NCBI GenBank assembly: GCA_031551865.1
Contig: JAVBMY010000009.1
Location: 1-64,000 of the forward strand
Reading direction: 5' to 3'
Length of the DNA stretch: 64,000 nt
From: Rikenella sp031551865
GTDB taxonomy: Bacteria; Bacteroidota; Bacteroidia; Bacteroidales; Rikenellaceae
Positions within the stretch are counted from its first letter, which is position 1, and every line of letters begins with the position of its first letter. This document shows positions 35,161 through 45,070 of this stretch, one piece after another. The notes beneath the pieces were generated by a model. That model was not told where the DNA came from. It searched no databases and worked only from the letters and a program-made list of their open reading frames with translations. Both the position numbers and the translations under genes were made by a program.

Positions 35161-35238
35161 ATGAAAAACCTGATCGCACAAGCATGGTGGTGGCGCACAC
35201 AATTCCCAAGGGTTGTGAGTAGCCGTATGCCTGTGTAG
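35161..35238 (+). CDS. trpL: trp operon leader peptide
   Basis: The frame codes for 25 residues and has three consecutive Trp codons (TGGTGGTGG, 35185-35193) at positions 9-11. It is followed after 30 bases by an intrinsic terminator and then by trpB. Three adjacent Trp codons in a short frame at the 5' end of a trp transcript are the hallmark of ribosome-mediated attenuation. The peptide itself has no other expected function. With low charged tRNA-Trp the ribosome would stall at codons 9-11; otherwise it would run to the TAG at 35236. Confidence 0.85.
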   Translation: MKNLIAQAWWWRTQFPRVVSSRMPV

Positions 35239-35306
35239 ACCTAGCGTTTTTCCTGAAAATGCACCACAAGAGGGCTGTCGTACTCACGACAGCCCTCTCT
35301 GTTTTT
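35212..35306 (+). promoter_or_regulatory. Tryptophan attenuator: terminator and candidate antiterminator
   Basis: Terminator: AGAGGGCTGTCG (35269-35280) pairs perfectly with CGACAGCCCTCT (35287-35298) around a 6-base loop, followed by CTGTTTTT. Candidate antiterminator: GTTGTGAGTA (35212-35221) pairs over 10 bases (one G-U) with TACTCACGAC (35281-35290), which is the terminator loop plus the first four bases of its descending arm. The left strand of that helix lies within the last codons of the leader peptide, 18 bases past the Trp codons: free when a ribosome stalls there, covered when it moves to the stop. Confidence 0.75.
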
Positions 35307-35374
35307 ACCCCTGCCACATCGGCGAAATCTTCAGCACCGAAATGACAACTTACATAAACTTAACCACTAAACGT

Positions 35375-36556
35375 ATGAAAACCACGTACCACATCGACAA
35401 TCAAGGCCTCTACGGCCAATTCGGCGGCGCGCACATTCCCGAAATCCTGCGCTCCAACATCGAACACCTGCAGCGCGAATACCTGCGCGTGAGCGAAACC
35501 CCCGAGTTCCAAAAAGAATTCCGCGAATTGCTGCGCGACTACGTCGGGCGTCCTTCGCCGCTCTATTTTGCCAAGCGCCTGTCTGAACAATACGGCACCC
35601 GCATCTACCTCAAACGCGAAGACCTGAACCACACTGGGGCCCATAAGATCAACAACGCCATCGGGCAAATCCTTCTGGCCCGCCACATGGGCAAACGCCG
35701 CATCATCGCCGAGACCGGAGCCGGGCAACACGGTGTGGCCACAGCCACCGTCTGCGCCCTGATGGGCATGGAATGTGTGATCTTCATGGGCGCCGTGGAC
35801 ATCGAGCGCCAGATGCTGAACGTACAAAAAATGCGGATGCTCGGAGCCGAGGTGCGTCCTGTCACCGCCGGCGAGGGAACACTCAAAGATGCCGTGGACG
35901 TGGCCCTGATGGACTGGTGTGCGAATCCGGAGAACACCTACTACCTGATCGGATCGGCCGTGGGGCCGCACCCCTACCCGGATATGGTGACCCGTTTCCA
36001 GTCGGTGATCAGCGAGGAGATGAAGGCGCAACTCGCCGAGAAGGAGGGGCGCGACTATCCGGATTACATCATCGCCTGCATCGGCGGGGGCAGTAACGCC
36101 GCCGGAGTCTTCTACCACTACCTCGACGAGGAGCGCACCGGCCTGATTGCCGTCGAAGCGGCCGGGCTGGGCATCGACACCGGAAAGACCGCCGCCACGC
36201 TTCATGTGGGTATTCCGGGCGTGGCCCACGGGAGTTACACAATGATGATGGTGGATGAGAAAGGTGAATTGGCCGAGCCCTACTCCATCTCGGCGGGGCT
36301 CGACTACCCGGGCATCGGCCCGCTGCACGCCCACCTGGCCACCTGCGGCCGTGCCGAGGTGCTGGCCGCCACCGACCAGGAGGCTCTCGACGCCGCATTC
36401 GAACTCACCATGTTAGAAGGGATCATCCCGGCGCTCGAATCTTCGCACGCGCTGGCCGCCCTGAAAATGAGGAAGTTCAAACCTGAAGACGTCGTGGTGA
36501 TCAACCTCTCCGGCCGCGGAGACAAGGACATCGAGACGTTCCTGAAATTCATGTAG
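35375..36556 (+). CDS. trpB: Tryptophan synthase beta chain
   Basis: TrpB condenses indole and serine to tryptophan using pyridoxal phosphate. The 393-residue protein starts MKTTYHIDNQGLYGQFGG, as TrpB1 proteins do; ATG at 35342 is in frame but gives an atypical extension. LKREDLNHTGAHKINNA near 78-94 carries the cofactor Lys, GAGQHGVATA near 108 and CIGGGSNAAG near 228 the phosphate-binding loop. No trpA or other trp gene is next to it: it lies between the attenuator and a terminator at 36578. It may therefore be a single-gene unit, useful for indole salvage, or part of a dispersed pathway. Confidence 0.95.
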   Translation: MKTTYHIDNQGLYGQFGGAHIPEILRSNIEHLQREYLRVSETPEFQKEFRELLRDYVGRPSPLYFAKRLSEQYGTRIYLKREDLNHTGAHKINNAIGQILLARHMGKRRIIAETGAGQHGVATATVCALMGMECVIFMGAVDIERQMLNVQKMRMLGAEVRPVTAGEGTLKDAVDVALMDWCANPENTYYLIGSAVGPHPYPDMVTRFQSVISEEMKAQLAEKEGRDYPDYIIACIGGGSNAAGVFYHYLDEERTGLIAVEAAGLGIDTGKTAATLHVGIPGVAHGSYTMMMVDEKGELAEPYSISAGLDYPGIGPLHAHLATCGRAEVLAATDQEALDAAFELTMLEGIIPALESSHALAALKMRKFKPEDVVVINLSGRGDKDIETFLKFM

Positions 36557-36577
36557 AGAAATACCCTTCAAAATAAG

Positions 36578-36608
36578 AAGGGGCGGTATCAGTGAGATAC
36601 CGCCCCTT
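36578..36608. terminator. Bidirectional terminator between trpB and a convergent gene
   Basis: AAGGGGCGGTATC pairs with GATACCGCCCCTT over a 5-base loop; T-rich on the forward side (TTTATTTATT), TTATTTTG on the reverse. It ends 4 bases from the restored stop of the convergent frameshifted gene, which supports that gene's reading. Confidence 0.85.
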
Positions 36609-36611
36609 TAT

Positions 36612-37360
36612 TTATTCATTCGCATTGGGTTTGTGCAATGCAAAACTTATGATATACCAGTGCGGGCTAAGTTCGAAGGCCGGACTGTTCATATCGGTTA
36701 TCGATCCGGGACACAACACGGATCCGCCGTAATCTCCGGCAGGCCAACCCGAAAGATACACCAGTACGGGAACAAATTCTTCAGGTTTCAACGTACAATC
36801 TCCGAATCTAAAGAAACCGTATTCTTTATGTTCAAATACCTGGCCACAGGGTTTGTGGGTATTGTATATTTTTTTGAGCGCGAGGTTAAATACAGCCCTG
36901 CTTGCATGCCCCCGTCGAAAATAAACTGGAACGTGCTATCGGTTTGGGGTATGGCTGAAACCGCGATGGTAAATATACGTGTTGTGTAATCTTCGCCTGT
37001 TTCTTCGTCTTTATCAGGGTCTACCATTTTTTGGCACAGGTACTGCCTTTTTCTTACTACGCTGTCGCGGCCGATATATTCATCCACGCGCAGGTGCAAT
37101 TCGTAGTCGGGGTATTGGTCGGCAATGTTGCTAAAATCCAGGACTTCGACAGAAGTTCCTTGCATAAGCAATATTTTTCGGATGTGTTCGATCGTCAGAT
37201 CTCCCTCAATTACAGAGAGTCTCGCGGCAGAATCCTGAAGAATATCGGCTGTTACGCCGGCAAGCTTTTCTTTTCGGGGTTTGGCCGCTTCAGCGGTTTG
37301 GAACACACCGACAAACAACAGTATGATAACTGTTACCGAAAGAAATTTGAGTTTGTTCAT
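36612..37360 (-). pseudogene. Secreted protein gene of unknown family, single-base frameshift
   Basis: ATG at 37360 starts a signal peptide (MNKLKFLSVTVIILLF) and a protein-like frame up to STFQFIFDGG. At the five-C run 36909-36913 (G5 on the coding strand) the original frame goes on for some 40 non-convincing residues to a stop at 36788. A +1 reading (as if G6) continues HASRAVFNLALKKIY, FRFGDCTLKPEEFVPV, YLSGWPAGDYGG and SPHWYIISFALHKPN to a TAA at 36612-36614. The joined product would be about 249 residues. The family is not recognised; the tail with Trp/Gly/Tyr resembles a TonB-C-like or carboxy-terminal energy-transducer fold, but this is a guess. Confidence 0.7.
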
Positions 37361-37423
37361 GATTTGAAGTTTGGGGTGGTAGTTATGCGGGCCGGGGAAA
37401 TTCCGTTCACCGAGAAACAACCT

Positions 37424-39652
37424 TTAATTCCCCTGTTCGCTGAGGAACTTGATGCGCACGGCGCGAATCTCCTCTTCGGTGAAGTCGGGGCCCAAGGCGG
37501 CGCAGGCCTCGGCCAGCGAGTCCGAAGTGGCTTCTCCGCGGAAATATTCCTCGATCTCCTCGATCTTGTCCTCATCGACGGCCTGGCTGACGTAGTAGCC
37601 GATGTTGAGGCGCGTGCCGGAGTTAACGATGGCCTCGATCTCGTCGAGCAGTTCTTCGGGTTCGAGCCCCTTGGCTTCGGCGATGTCCTCGAAATCCATC
37701 TTGCGGTCGATGGCCTGGATGATGTAGACTTTGTTGGTGCTCTTATTGACGACGCTTTTGACGACCATCTCCTGCGGGCGCTGGATGTCGTTCTCGGTCA
37801 CGTAACGGCCGATGAGTTCGATGAACGGTTTGCCGAACTTCTGGGCCTTGCCCGCCCCCACGCCCGTGATGTTCTGCATCTCTTCGAGGGTGATCGGGTA
37901 CTGGATGGTCATATCCTCAAGCGACGGTTCGCCGAAGATCACAAAATACGGTAAGCCTACACGTTTTGCAACTTCATGGCGCAATTCGTCGAGCATGGCA
38001 TAAAGCACAGGATCGGCGGCACCGCTCCCGCGCCCTCCGGCGCCGATGATCGGGGTATCGTCGTCGTCGGTGTCTTCGTGCCGGCGGTCGGCGGTAAGTT
38101 TCACGGAATACGGCGCTGTAATATATTCGCGCCCGGCCTCGCTGATGCTGAGCAGGCCGTAGTTCTCGATGTCCTTGTCGATCAGGCCGAGCACCAGTCC
38201 TTGCCGCACCACGGCGTTCCAGAACAGTTCGTCTTTTTCGCGCCCCACCCCGAAGAACGGGAGCTGGTGGTGGTTATAGGATTTGAGCAGGTTCGACGCC
38301 TTGCCCATCAGCAGGCCTTCGAGGTACTCGGACTTAAAGCCGGACCCGATGGCTTCGAGCGCCTTGAGCATCGTGACGATATACCCTTTGGCCTCGAACT
38401 GTTCGCGCGGGTTGACACAGTTGTCGCAATTACCACAGTTGTTCTCGTCGTATTTCTCGCCGAAGTAGTGGAGCAGCTGGCGGCGGCGGCACATGGCGCT
38501 TTCGGCGTACGAGACGGTCTCCTGCAGGAGCAGTTTGCCGATCTCCTGTTCGGCGACCGGTTTGCCCTGCATGAACTTTTCGAGTTTCTGGATGTCCTTG
38601 TAGCTGTAAAAGGTGATGCACCGGCCCTCGCCGCCGTCTCGGCCCGCACGCCCGGTTTCCTGATAGTAGCCTTCGAGGCTTTTGGGAATGTCATAGTGGA
38701 TGACGTAACGCACATCGGGTTTGTCGATACCCATCCCGAAGGCGATGGTGGCCACGATCACGTCGGCCTCTTCCATGATGAAGGCGTCCTGGTTCTCGGC
38801 TCTTTTGGCCGAATCGATGCCCGCGTGGTAAGGCAAGGCCTTGATGCCGTTGACCACGAGCAACTCGGCCAACTCCTCGACCCGTTTGCGGCTCAGGCAA
38901 TAGACAATGCCGCTTTTACCAGGGTGGCTTTTGATATATTTGATGAGCTCTTTGGTGGCATTGACTTTGGGACGTACCTCGTAGTAGAGATTCGGACGGT
39001 TGAACGACGATTTGAATACCTGAGCATCGAGCATCCCGAGGTTTTTCTGGATGTCGAGCTGTACTTTGGGAGTGGCGGTGGCCGTCAGGGCAATGAGCGG
39101 CGCCGGGCTGATCTCCGATATGATGGGGCGGATGCGGCGGTATTCTGGACGGAAATCGTGGCCCCATTCCGAGATGCAGTGAGCCTCGTCGATGGCGTAG
39201 AAGGAAACCTTCACCTTGCGCAGGAATTCGACGTTCTCTTCTTTGGTAAGCGATTCGGGGGCAAAGTAGAGGAGTTTGGTCTTTCCGCTCAGTACGTCTT
39301 CGCGCACCTGGGTCACGGCCGTTTTGTTGAGCGACGAATTGAGGAAATGCGCCACTCCTTCTTCCATGCTGAAGGTACGCATGGCGTCGACCTGGTTCTT
39401 CATCAGGGCGATCAGGGGCGAAATAACGATGGCCACACCCTCCATCAGCAGGGCGGGCAACTGGTAGCACAGCGATTTCCCGCCACCCGTGGGCATCAGC
39501 ACAAAGGTATCTTTTCCGGCCAGCACATTGCGGATAACCGCCTCCTGGTTCCCTTTGAACTGCGAGAACCCGAAATGCAGCTTCAGACTGCGGTGCAATT
39601 CGTCGAGCCCGTCGGGCTGTGCGGTGTCGGTCGTGAGGTTTTCGACTGCCAT
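37424..39652 (-). CDS. recQ: ATP-dependent DNA helicase RecQ
   Basis: RecQ is a 3'-5' helicase of recombination and repair. The 742-residue protein has Walker A MPTGGGKSLCYQLPAL near 54-69, DEAH box AIDEAHCISEWGHDFR near 155-170, and motif VI YQETGRAGRDG near 330. The zinc-binding Cys cluster (CRRR... NCGNCDNC near 385-410), winged helix and an HRDC-like region follow. The C-terminus is longer than in E. coli (609 residues), as in other Bacteroidetes. It is divergent from the kdsD-like gene. Confidence 0.95.
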   Translation of the reverse strand: MAVENLTTDTAQPDGLDELHRSLKLHFGFSQFKGNQEAVIRNVLAGKDTFVLMPTGGGKSLCYQLPALLMEGVAIVISPLIALMKNQVDAMRTFSMEEGVAHFLNSSLNKTAVTQVREDVLSGKTKLLYFAPESLTKEENVEFLRKVKVSFYAIDEAHCISEWGHDFRPEYRRIRPIISEISPAPLIALTATATPKVQLDIQKNLGMLDAQVFKSSFNRPNLYYEVRPKVNATKELIKYIKSHPGKSGIVYCLSRKRVEELAELLVVNGIKALPYHAGIDSAKRAENQDAFIMEEADVIVATIAFGMGIDKPDVRYVIHYDIPKSLEGYYQETGRAGRDGGEGRCITFYSYKDIQKLEKFMQGKPVAEQEIGKLLLQETVSYAESAMCRRRQLLHYFGEKYDENNCGNCDNCVNPREQFEAKGYIVTMLKALEAIGSGFKSEYLEGLLMGKASNLLKSYNHHQLPFFGVGREKDELFWNAVVRQGLVLGLIDKDIENYGLLSISEAGREYITAPYSVKLTADRRHEDTDDDDTPIIGAGGRGSGAADPVLYAMLDELRHEVAKRVGLPYFVIFGEPSLEDMTIQYPITLEEMQNITGVGAGKAQKFGKPFIELIGRYVTENDIQRPQEMVVKSVVNKSTNKVYIIQAIDRKMDFEDIAEAKGLEPEELLDEIEAIVNSGTRLNIGYYVSQAVDEDKIEEIEEYFRGEATSDSLAEACAALGPDFTEEEIRAVRIKFLSEQGN

Positions 39653-39713
39653 AAATATAGCCTTCTGTTTTTGGTTCGGCTCACTAAAGGTAATGGTTTT
39701 CTGAAAGAAAAAC

Positions 39714-39721
39714 TAACTTTG
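39714..39721 (+). promoter_or_regulatory. -7 box before the kdsD-like gene
   Basis: TAACTTTG fits TAnnTTTG and lies 66 bases before the TTG start. The -33 element is not clear. Confidence 0.45.
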
Positions 39722-39787
39722 CATGGTCAAAACCAATTTTTATTTCCACGGCCCCGTTTACAATCCGGCTAAAAACCCTTTACTGCC

Positions 39788-40753
39788 TTGACACCTGAAA
39801 ACATCATATCGTTTGCCCGGGGCATCATTCGCACCGAGCGCGATGCCGTTGGTTCGCTCGAAGCCTACGTGAACGAAGAGTTCGTGCGCATTGCCGAGCT
39901 GATCTACAGCAGCAACGGCCGGCTGATCATCACAGGTATCGGGAAAAGTGCCATCATCGCCAACAAGATTGTGGCCACGCTCAACTCGACCGGCACGCCC
40001 GCTATCTTCATGCACGCCGCCGACGCCATCCATGGCGATCTGGGGCTGATCCGCCCCGAAGACGTGGTGATCTGCATATCCAAAAGCGGCAATACCCCCG
40101 AAATCAAAGTCCTCGTGCCGTTCATCCGGAATATGGGCAACGTGCTGATCGGCATGGTGGGCAACATGGATTCTTACCTGGCCGCGTCGAGCGATTACGT
40201 GCTGAACACCACGGTGGCCGAAGAGGCCTGCCCCAACAACCTGGCCCCCACCAGCTCGACCACGGCCCAACTCGTGATGGGCGACGCACTGGCCATGACC
40301 CTGCTCAAGATGCGCGGTTTCACTTCCGAGGATTTCGCCCGGTTTCACCCCGGCGGGGCACTCGGCAAAAAACTTTACACCACCGTGCGCGACATCATGT
40401 CGGCCGACGCACCGCCCGCCGTGCCGCCCACAGCTACCCTGAACGAGATCATCATCGAAATCTCTGGCAAGCGCCTCGGCGCCACCGCCGTGATTACCCC
40501 AGACGGTACATTGCTCGGCATCATCACCGACGGCGACCTGCGCCGGATGCTCCAGAGCGGACGTGACCTCTCGTCGGTCACTGCACAGGACATCATGTCG
40601 GCCAACCCCAAGACCGTCGATGCCGACGAATTGGCCATCAAGGCGTTCGGTATGATGGAAAAGAACAAGATAACCCAACTGCTGGCCCTGAGCAACGGCA
40701 AATACACCGGCATCATCCACATCCACGACATTCTGCGCGAAGGCGTGGTATAG
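39788..40753 (+). CDS. kdsD: KpsF/GutQ family sugar isomerase (arabinose-5-phosphate isomerase)
   Basis: The enzyme interconverts ribulose-5-phosphate and arabinose-5-phosphate, the first step to Kdo of lipopolysaccharide. The 321-residue protein has an SIS domain (GIGKSAIIANKIVATLNSTG near 50-69, CISKSGNTPE near 97-106, APTSSTT near 156) and two CBS domains (about 205-320). The start is TTG: an in-frame TAA lies just upstream and no ATG is available. lptB follows after 30 bases, so the pair joins Kdo supply with lipopolysaccharide transport. Confidence 0.92.
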   Translation: MTPENIISFARGIIRTERDAVGSLEAYVNEEFVRIAELIYSSNGRLIITGIGKSAIIANKIVATLNSTGTPAIFMHAADAIHGDLGLIRPEDVVICISKSGNTPEIKVLVPFIRNMGNVLIGMVGNMDSYLAASSDYVLNTTVAEEACPNNLAPTSSTTAQLVMGDALAMTLLKMRGFTSEDFARFHPGGALGKKLYTTVRDIMSADAPPAVPPTATLNEIIIEISGKRLGATAVITPDGTLLGIITDGDLRRMLQSGRDLSSVTAQDIMSANPKTVDADELAIKAFGMMEKNKITQLLALSNGKYTGIIHIHDILREGVV

Positions 40754-40783
40754 CCCCTGCCGGACGAAAAATACAGCATTACA

Positions 40784-41554
<771 letters not shown>

Positions 41555-41659
41555 CCTACTTTTGTACTCCTTTTTTGAGGCTTCCACGGCGGCGGACTTC
41601 CGGCGGCAATGGCCGTCCGCGCTCAGCCTGCAAAGCACAAGGTAAAAAGAGACGACAAT

Positions 41660-41741
41660 GCGGATGTGGTGTAATTGGTAGCCACGCCAGACTTAGGATC
41701 TGGTGCCGTGAGGCGTGGGGGTTCGAGTCCCTTCATCCGCA
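41660..41741 (+). tRNA. tRNA-Leu (anticodon TAG)
   Basis: The acceptor stem is GCGGATG/CATCCGC, the anticodon arm CCAGA-CTTAGGA-TCTGG with TAG at 34-36, followed by a variable arm and GTTCGAGTC T loop. The discriminator is A; the CCA end is not fully encoded (ACCG). It reads CUA and other CUN codons. Confidence 0.95.
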
Positions 41742-41836
41742 CCGGGGCCGCACGCAAAGCGGGCCCTTTCTTTATTGAGGCCGCCTGATGGCAAGCCCTC
41801 TATATTATATGAACATAGTAACATCAACATAGACCG

Positions 41837-43159
41837 ATGAACGTAGCCCAAGAGAAAACAAAACAACAGACCATTCTGCTGACCGCCACCGTCACCGAAA
41901 CCGACTACGCCGAAAAAGTGGACAAACAACTGCGCGACTACAAACGCAAAGCCAATGTGCCCGGTTTCCGTCCCGGCATGGTGCCGATGGGCATCGTCAA
42001 CAAGATGTACCGCAAGGGCGTGGTGGCCGACACCGTCTACCGCCTGGCCAGCGAAGGCGCCTTCGACTACGTGCGCGATAATAAAATCGAAACCATCGGC
42101 GACTTGATGCCCGCCGAAGGCCGCGATAAAACCCCCGACTTCGAGAACGACAAGGAATTCGAATTCACCTTCGAAATCGGGCTCGCCCCCGAAGTGAAAC
42201 TCGAACCCGGCAAAATCAAAGTCACCGAATACGCCATCACTCCATCGAAAGAGATGCGCGAAGGCTACCGCAGCAACTACATGCGCCGTTTCGGCCGCCT
42301 GGTCGACGTCGACAAGGTCGAAAAAGAAGAAGCGCTCACCGGCACCCTCGCCCAGGGTGACACCGTGATCGACGACGCCTACGTCGGCCTGATCAGCATG
42401 GACGACGCCGCACGCAAGCCCTTCATCGGCAAGAAAGTGGGAGATACAGTGGCCGTGAACGTCAACGAGCTCTACCCCACCCCCTCGCAGCGCGCCTCGG
42501 TGCTGGGGGTCAAAGAAGCCGACCTGGCCTCGCTCGAAGACCCGAACTACACGTTCAACATCACCCAGATCCGCAAGTTTGCCGACCCCGACCTGAACGA
42601 AGAGTTCTTCAAAATGGCCTTCCCGGCCGGCGACATCACCTCGGAAAAAGAGTTCGAAGCCAAGATCGACGCGCTGATCGCCGCCGACCTCGGCAAAGAG
42701 AGCAACGCCCGCCTGACCTACGACATCCGCAAGACGATCCTCGACGAAGCAATGCTCCCGATGCCCGAAGAGTTCATCAAGAACTGGCTCTTTGCCGTGA
42801 ACGAAGGCAAATTCACGATGGCCGACATCGAAAAAGACCTCAGCTCGTTCCTCGACATGCTCCGCTGGGACCTCGTGAAACGCAGCGTGGCCGAAGCCAA
42901 CCAGGTCGAAGTGACTGCCGAGGACGCCACGCAGGAAGCCAAAGCGCTGGCCATGATGCAGTTCCAATACTACGGCATGCACACCGTGGCCGACGACATG
43001 CTCGAAAACTACGCCAAATCAATGCTCTCCAACAAAGAAGAGGCCCGCAAGATCTACGACAAGGTCGGTGAACGCAAAGTGATCGACCTGCTCAAGCCGC
43101 AGCTCAAGCTGAACGAAAAGAAAATCTCGATCGAAGACTTCCAGAAACTTCCCGCGTAA
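41837..43159 (+). CDS. tig: Trigger factor
   Basis: Trigger factor is the ribosome-bound chaperone that meets nascent chains. The 440-residue protein has the N-terminal ribosome-binding tail with the signature VPGFRPGMVP near 40-49 (GFRxGxxP), a PPIase-position domain around 150-245 and a helical C-terminal domain. The central domain appears divergent: the usual FKBP residues are not obvious. clpP and clpX follow 2 kb downstream, an arrangement common in bacteria, but here gapA and a barrel gene on the other strand lie between. Confidence 0.93.
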   Translation: MNVAQEKTKQQTILLTATVTETDYAEKVDKQLRDYKRKANVPGFRPGMVPMGIVNKMYRKGVVADTVYRLASEGAFDYVRDNKIETIGDLMPAEGRDKTPDFENDKEFEFTFEIGLAPEVKLEPGKIKVTEYAITPSKEMREGYRSNYMRRFGRLVDVDKVEKEEALTGTLAQGDTVIDDAYVGLISMDDAARKPFIGKKVGDTVAVNVNELYPTPSQRASVLGVKEADLASLEDPNYTFNITQIRKFADPDLNEEFFKMAFPAGDITSEKEFEAKIDALIAADLGKESNARLTYDIRKTILDEAMLPMPEEFIKNWLFAVNEGKFTMADIEKDLSSFLDMLRWDLVKRSVAEANQVEVTAEDATQEAKALAMMQFQYYGMHTVADDMLENYAKSMLSNKEEARKIYDKVGERKVIDLLKPQLKLNEKKISIEDFQKLPA

Positions 43160-43199
43160 CCCGGTCGCCGCACGCGATCCTCGCCTGAATACCCCAGTA

Positions 43200-43237
43200 A
43201 ATCAGCCCCCTCACCGTAAGTGGCGAGGGGGCTGATT
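43200..43237. terminator. Terminator downstream of tig
   Basis: AATCAGCCCCCTC pairs perfectly with GAGGGGGCTGATT across a 12-base loop. Both flanks are moderately T/A-rich, so it may serve the convergent barrel gene too. Confidence 0.8.
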
Positions 43238-43277
43238 GCGTATTATATCAGACTTTGTTGTTCCGGGGGTGTAAAGA

Positions 43278-43836
43278 TCAGAACCGATATCCGCATGTAA
43301 TCGCGAACACGCTGTTTTTCGGTTTTACTTCTTGCCGAAAGACATTGCTGACCCCGATATTATACCGAATATCCACCAACCAATGCTCCCAGGCATAGGA
43401 AAGTCCTACGGGGATCGAGAAATCGACCTGACGCAGATTACTTACATTTGATGTAGCTTCGTAATCGTACACCTGGCGGAGCGGAAAACCCGGTTGCAAG
43501 CCGGCCTTGAGCGCTAAACCTTCGGTGACGTAATAATTAAAAAGAAAGGGTACGGTCACTGTAATTAAGATCGTCGTGATACCAGTACGTTCCCTGCACC
43601 GAATAGAGCAAGTCAGCCGAAAGCGACACCCGCGAAAAGCGATATTCGCCGAATACCCCGCCGAGCAGACCGACTTTGAAATTCGCATCGTAATGCGTGA
43701 AATTGGAAAAGTTGACGCCACCTTTGATCCCGAACGAGAGCCCCTCCTTGACATCGATATAATAAGGCGACCGGCGGCCCCACGTGGCGGACACGGTCAT
43801 TAAAAGCAGGGCCATAATAGTGATTACATTTTTCAT
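43278..43836 (-). pseudogene. PorT-like outer-membrane beta-barrel protein gene, single-base frameshift
   Basis: ATG at 43836 starts a signal peptide (MKNVITIMALLLM) and a barrel-like frame with SFGIKGGVNFSNFTHYD and VGLLGGVFGEYRF. After DDLNYS it stops at 43537. Removing one base near 43561 lets it read LNYVTVPFLFNYYVTEG and on through KAGLQPGF, IPVGLSYAWEHW and VFAITCGYRF to the TGA at 43278. The alternation of polar and hydrophobic residues and the terminal aromatic Phe are typical of small outer-membrane barrels. The joined product would be 185 residues. Confidence 0.8.
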
Positions 43837-43927
43837 AGCCGGAGAGCAATTCAGGTTATGCTTCTAAGATGTTATACCGATTGAATAGATTAGTACAAAC
43901 ATAACCTTTTCTCCATAAATAAACAAA

Positions 43928-43957
43928 GCGGCCGCGGGGAAGTTTCCCCGCGGCCGC
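43928..43957 (-). terminator. Terminator of gapA
   Basis: A very GC-rich stem (GCGGCCGCGGGGAA with TTCCCCGCGGCCGC, 2-base to 4-base loop) is followed on the reverse strand by TTTGTTTATTT. It lies 28 bases past the gapA stop. Confidence 0.85.
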
Positions 43958-43984
43958 CGCGTTTCAATAGTTCCTATGAAAAAA

Positions 43985-44989
43985 CTATTTAACAGAGCGC
44001 ATGTGAACGATGAGTTCAACGACTTTGTTCGAATAACCCCACTCATTATCGTACCACGAGATGAGTTTCATGAAGTTGCCGTTGAGAGCGATACCGGCCT
44101 TGGCGTCGAATACCGACGTGCGGGCTTCACCGATGAAGTCCGAAGAAACCACTTCGTCTTCGGTATAACCGAGGATACCTTTGAGGTCGCCGTCGGCGGC
44201 AGCTTTGACAGCGGCGCAGACTTCGTCGTAGGTAGCCGATTTTTCGAGACGGCAGGTAAGGTCAACGACCGAAACGTCGAGGGTCGGAACGCGCATCGAC
44301 ATGCCGGTCAGTTTGCCTTTGAGCTGGGGGATCACCACACCCACGGCCTTAGCGGCACCGGTCGAGCTGGGGATAATGTTGCCTGCGGCGGCACGACCTC
44401 CGCGCCAGTCTTTGGCCGAGGGGCCATCGACGGTCTTCTGGGTGGCGGTGGTGGCGTGTACGGTGGTCATAAGGCCTTCGATGATACCGAACTTGTCGTT
44501 GATCACTTTGGCGAGGGGGGCGAGACAGTTAGTGGTGCAAGAAGCGTTCGACACGATGGCTTCGCCTTTGTATTCTTTGTTGTTCACACCCATTACGAAC
44601 ATGGGGGTGTCGTCTTTCGAGGGAGCTGACATCACCACGCGCTTGGCACCGGCTTTGATGTGGGCTTCGGCGGTTTCCTTGGTCAGGAACAAGCCGGTAG
44701 ATTCCACTACGTATTCGGCATCCACTTCGTTCCATTTGAGGTTGGCGGGGTCTTTTTCGGCAGTCACACGAATTTTGTGGCCGTTCACGATGAGCAGACC
44801 GTCTTTGGCTTCAATGGTACCTTTGAACTGGCCGTGAACAGTGTCGTAGCGGAGCATATAAGCCATATAGTCCACCGAGATAAGGTCATTGATACCCACG
44901 ATCTCCACTTTGTCGTTGTTGAGGGCGGCGCGGAACACCAGGCGGCCGATACGGCCGAAGCCGTTGATACCTACTTTGATTTTAGACAT
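43985..44989 (-). CDS. gapA: Glyceraldehyde-3-phosphate dehydrogenase
   Basis: The enzyme oxidises glyceraldehyde-3-phosphate with NAD and phosphate in glycolysis. The 334-residue protein has the NAD-binding start INGFGRIGRL at 8-17, the catalytic Cys151 in SNASCTTNCLAP, and the downstream His in TTVHATT. ATG at 44989 gives the standard N-terminus; the frame is open further upstream but without family likeness. It has its own promoter (45071-45101) and terminator and sits inside the tig-clpPX region on the opposite strand. Confidence 0.97.
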   Translation of the reverse strand: MSKIKVGINGFGRIGRLVFRAALNNDKVEIVGINDLISVDYMAYMLRYDTVHGQFKGTIEAKDGLLIVNGHKIRVTAEKDPANLKWNEVDAEYVVESTGLFLTKETAEAHIKAGAKRVVMSAPSKDDTPMFVMGVNNKEYKGEAIVSNASCTTNCLAPLAKVINDKFGIIEGLMTTVHATTATQKTVDGPSAKDWRGGRAAAGNIIPSSTGAAKAVGVVIPQLKGKLTGMSMRVPTLDVSVVDLTCRLEKSATYDEVCAAVKAAADGDLKGILGYTEDEVVSSDFIGEARTSVFDAKAGIALNGNFMKLISWYDNEWGYSNKVVELIVHMRSVK

Positions 44990-45070
44990 AACGTATTGTT
45001 TTTTATTGGTTTTAAGTTGGTGCGGAATGATGCCGGCACGGGAGAGTATCCGGCCCCGGGTTTGCGGGTA

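Noticed and set aside
36633..36989. Forward frame of 118 codons after trpB
   Set aside because: It runs antisense to the restored frameshifted gene, crosses the terminator side and has no protein-like pattern.
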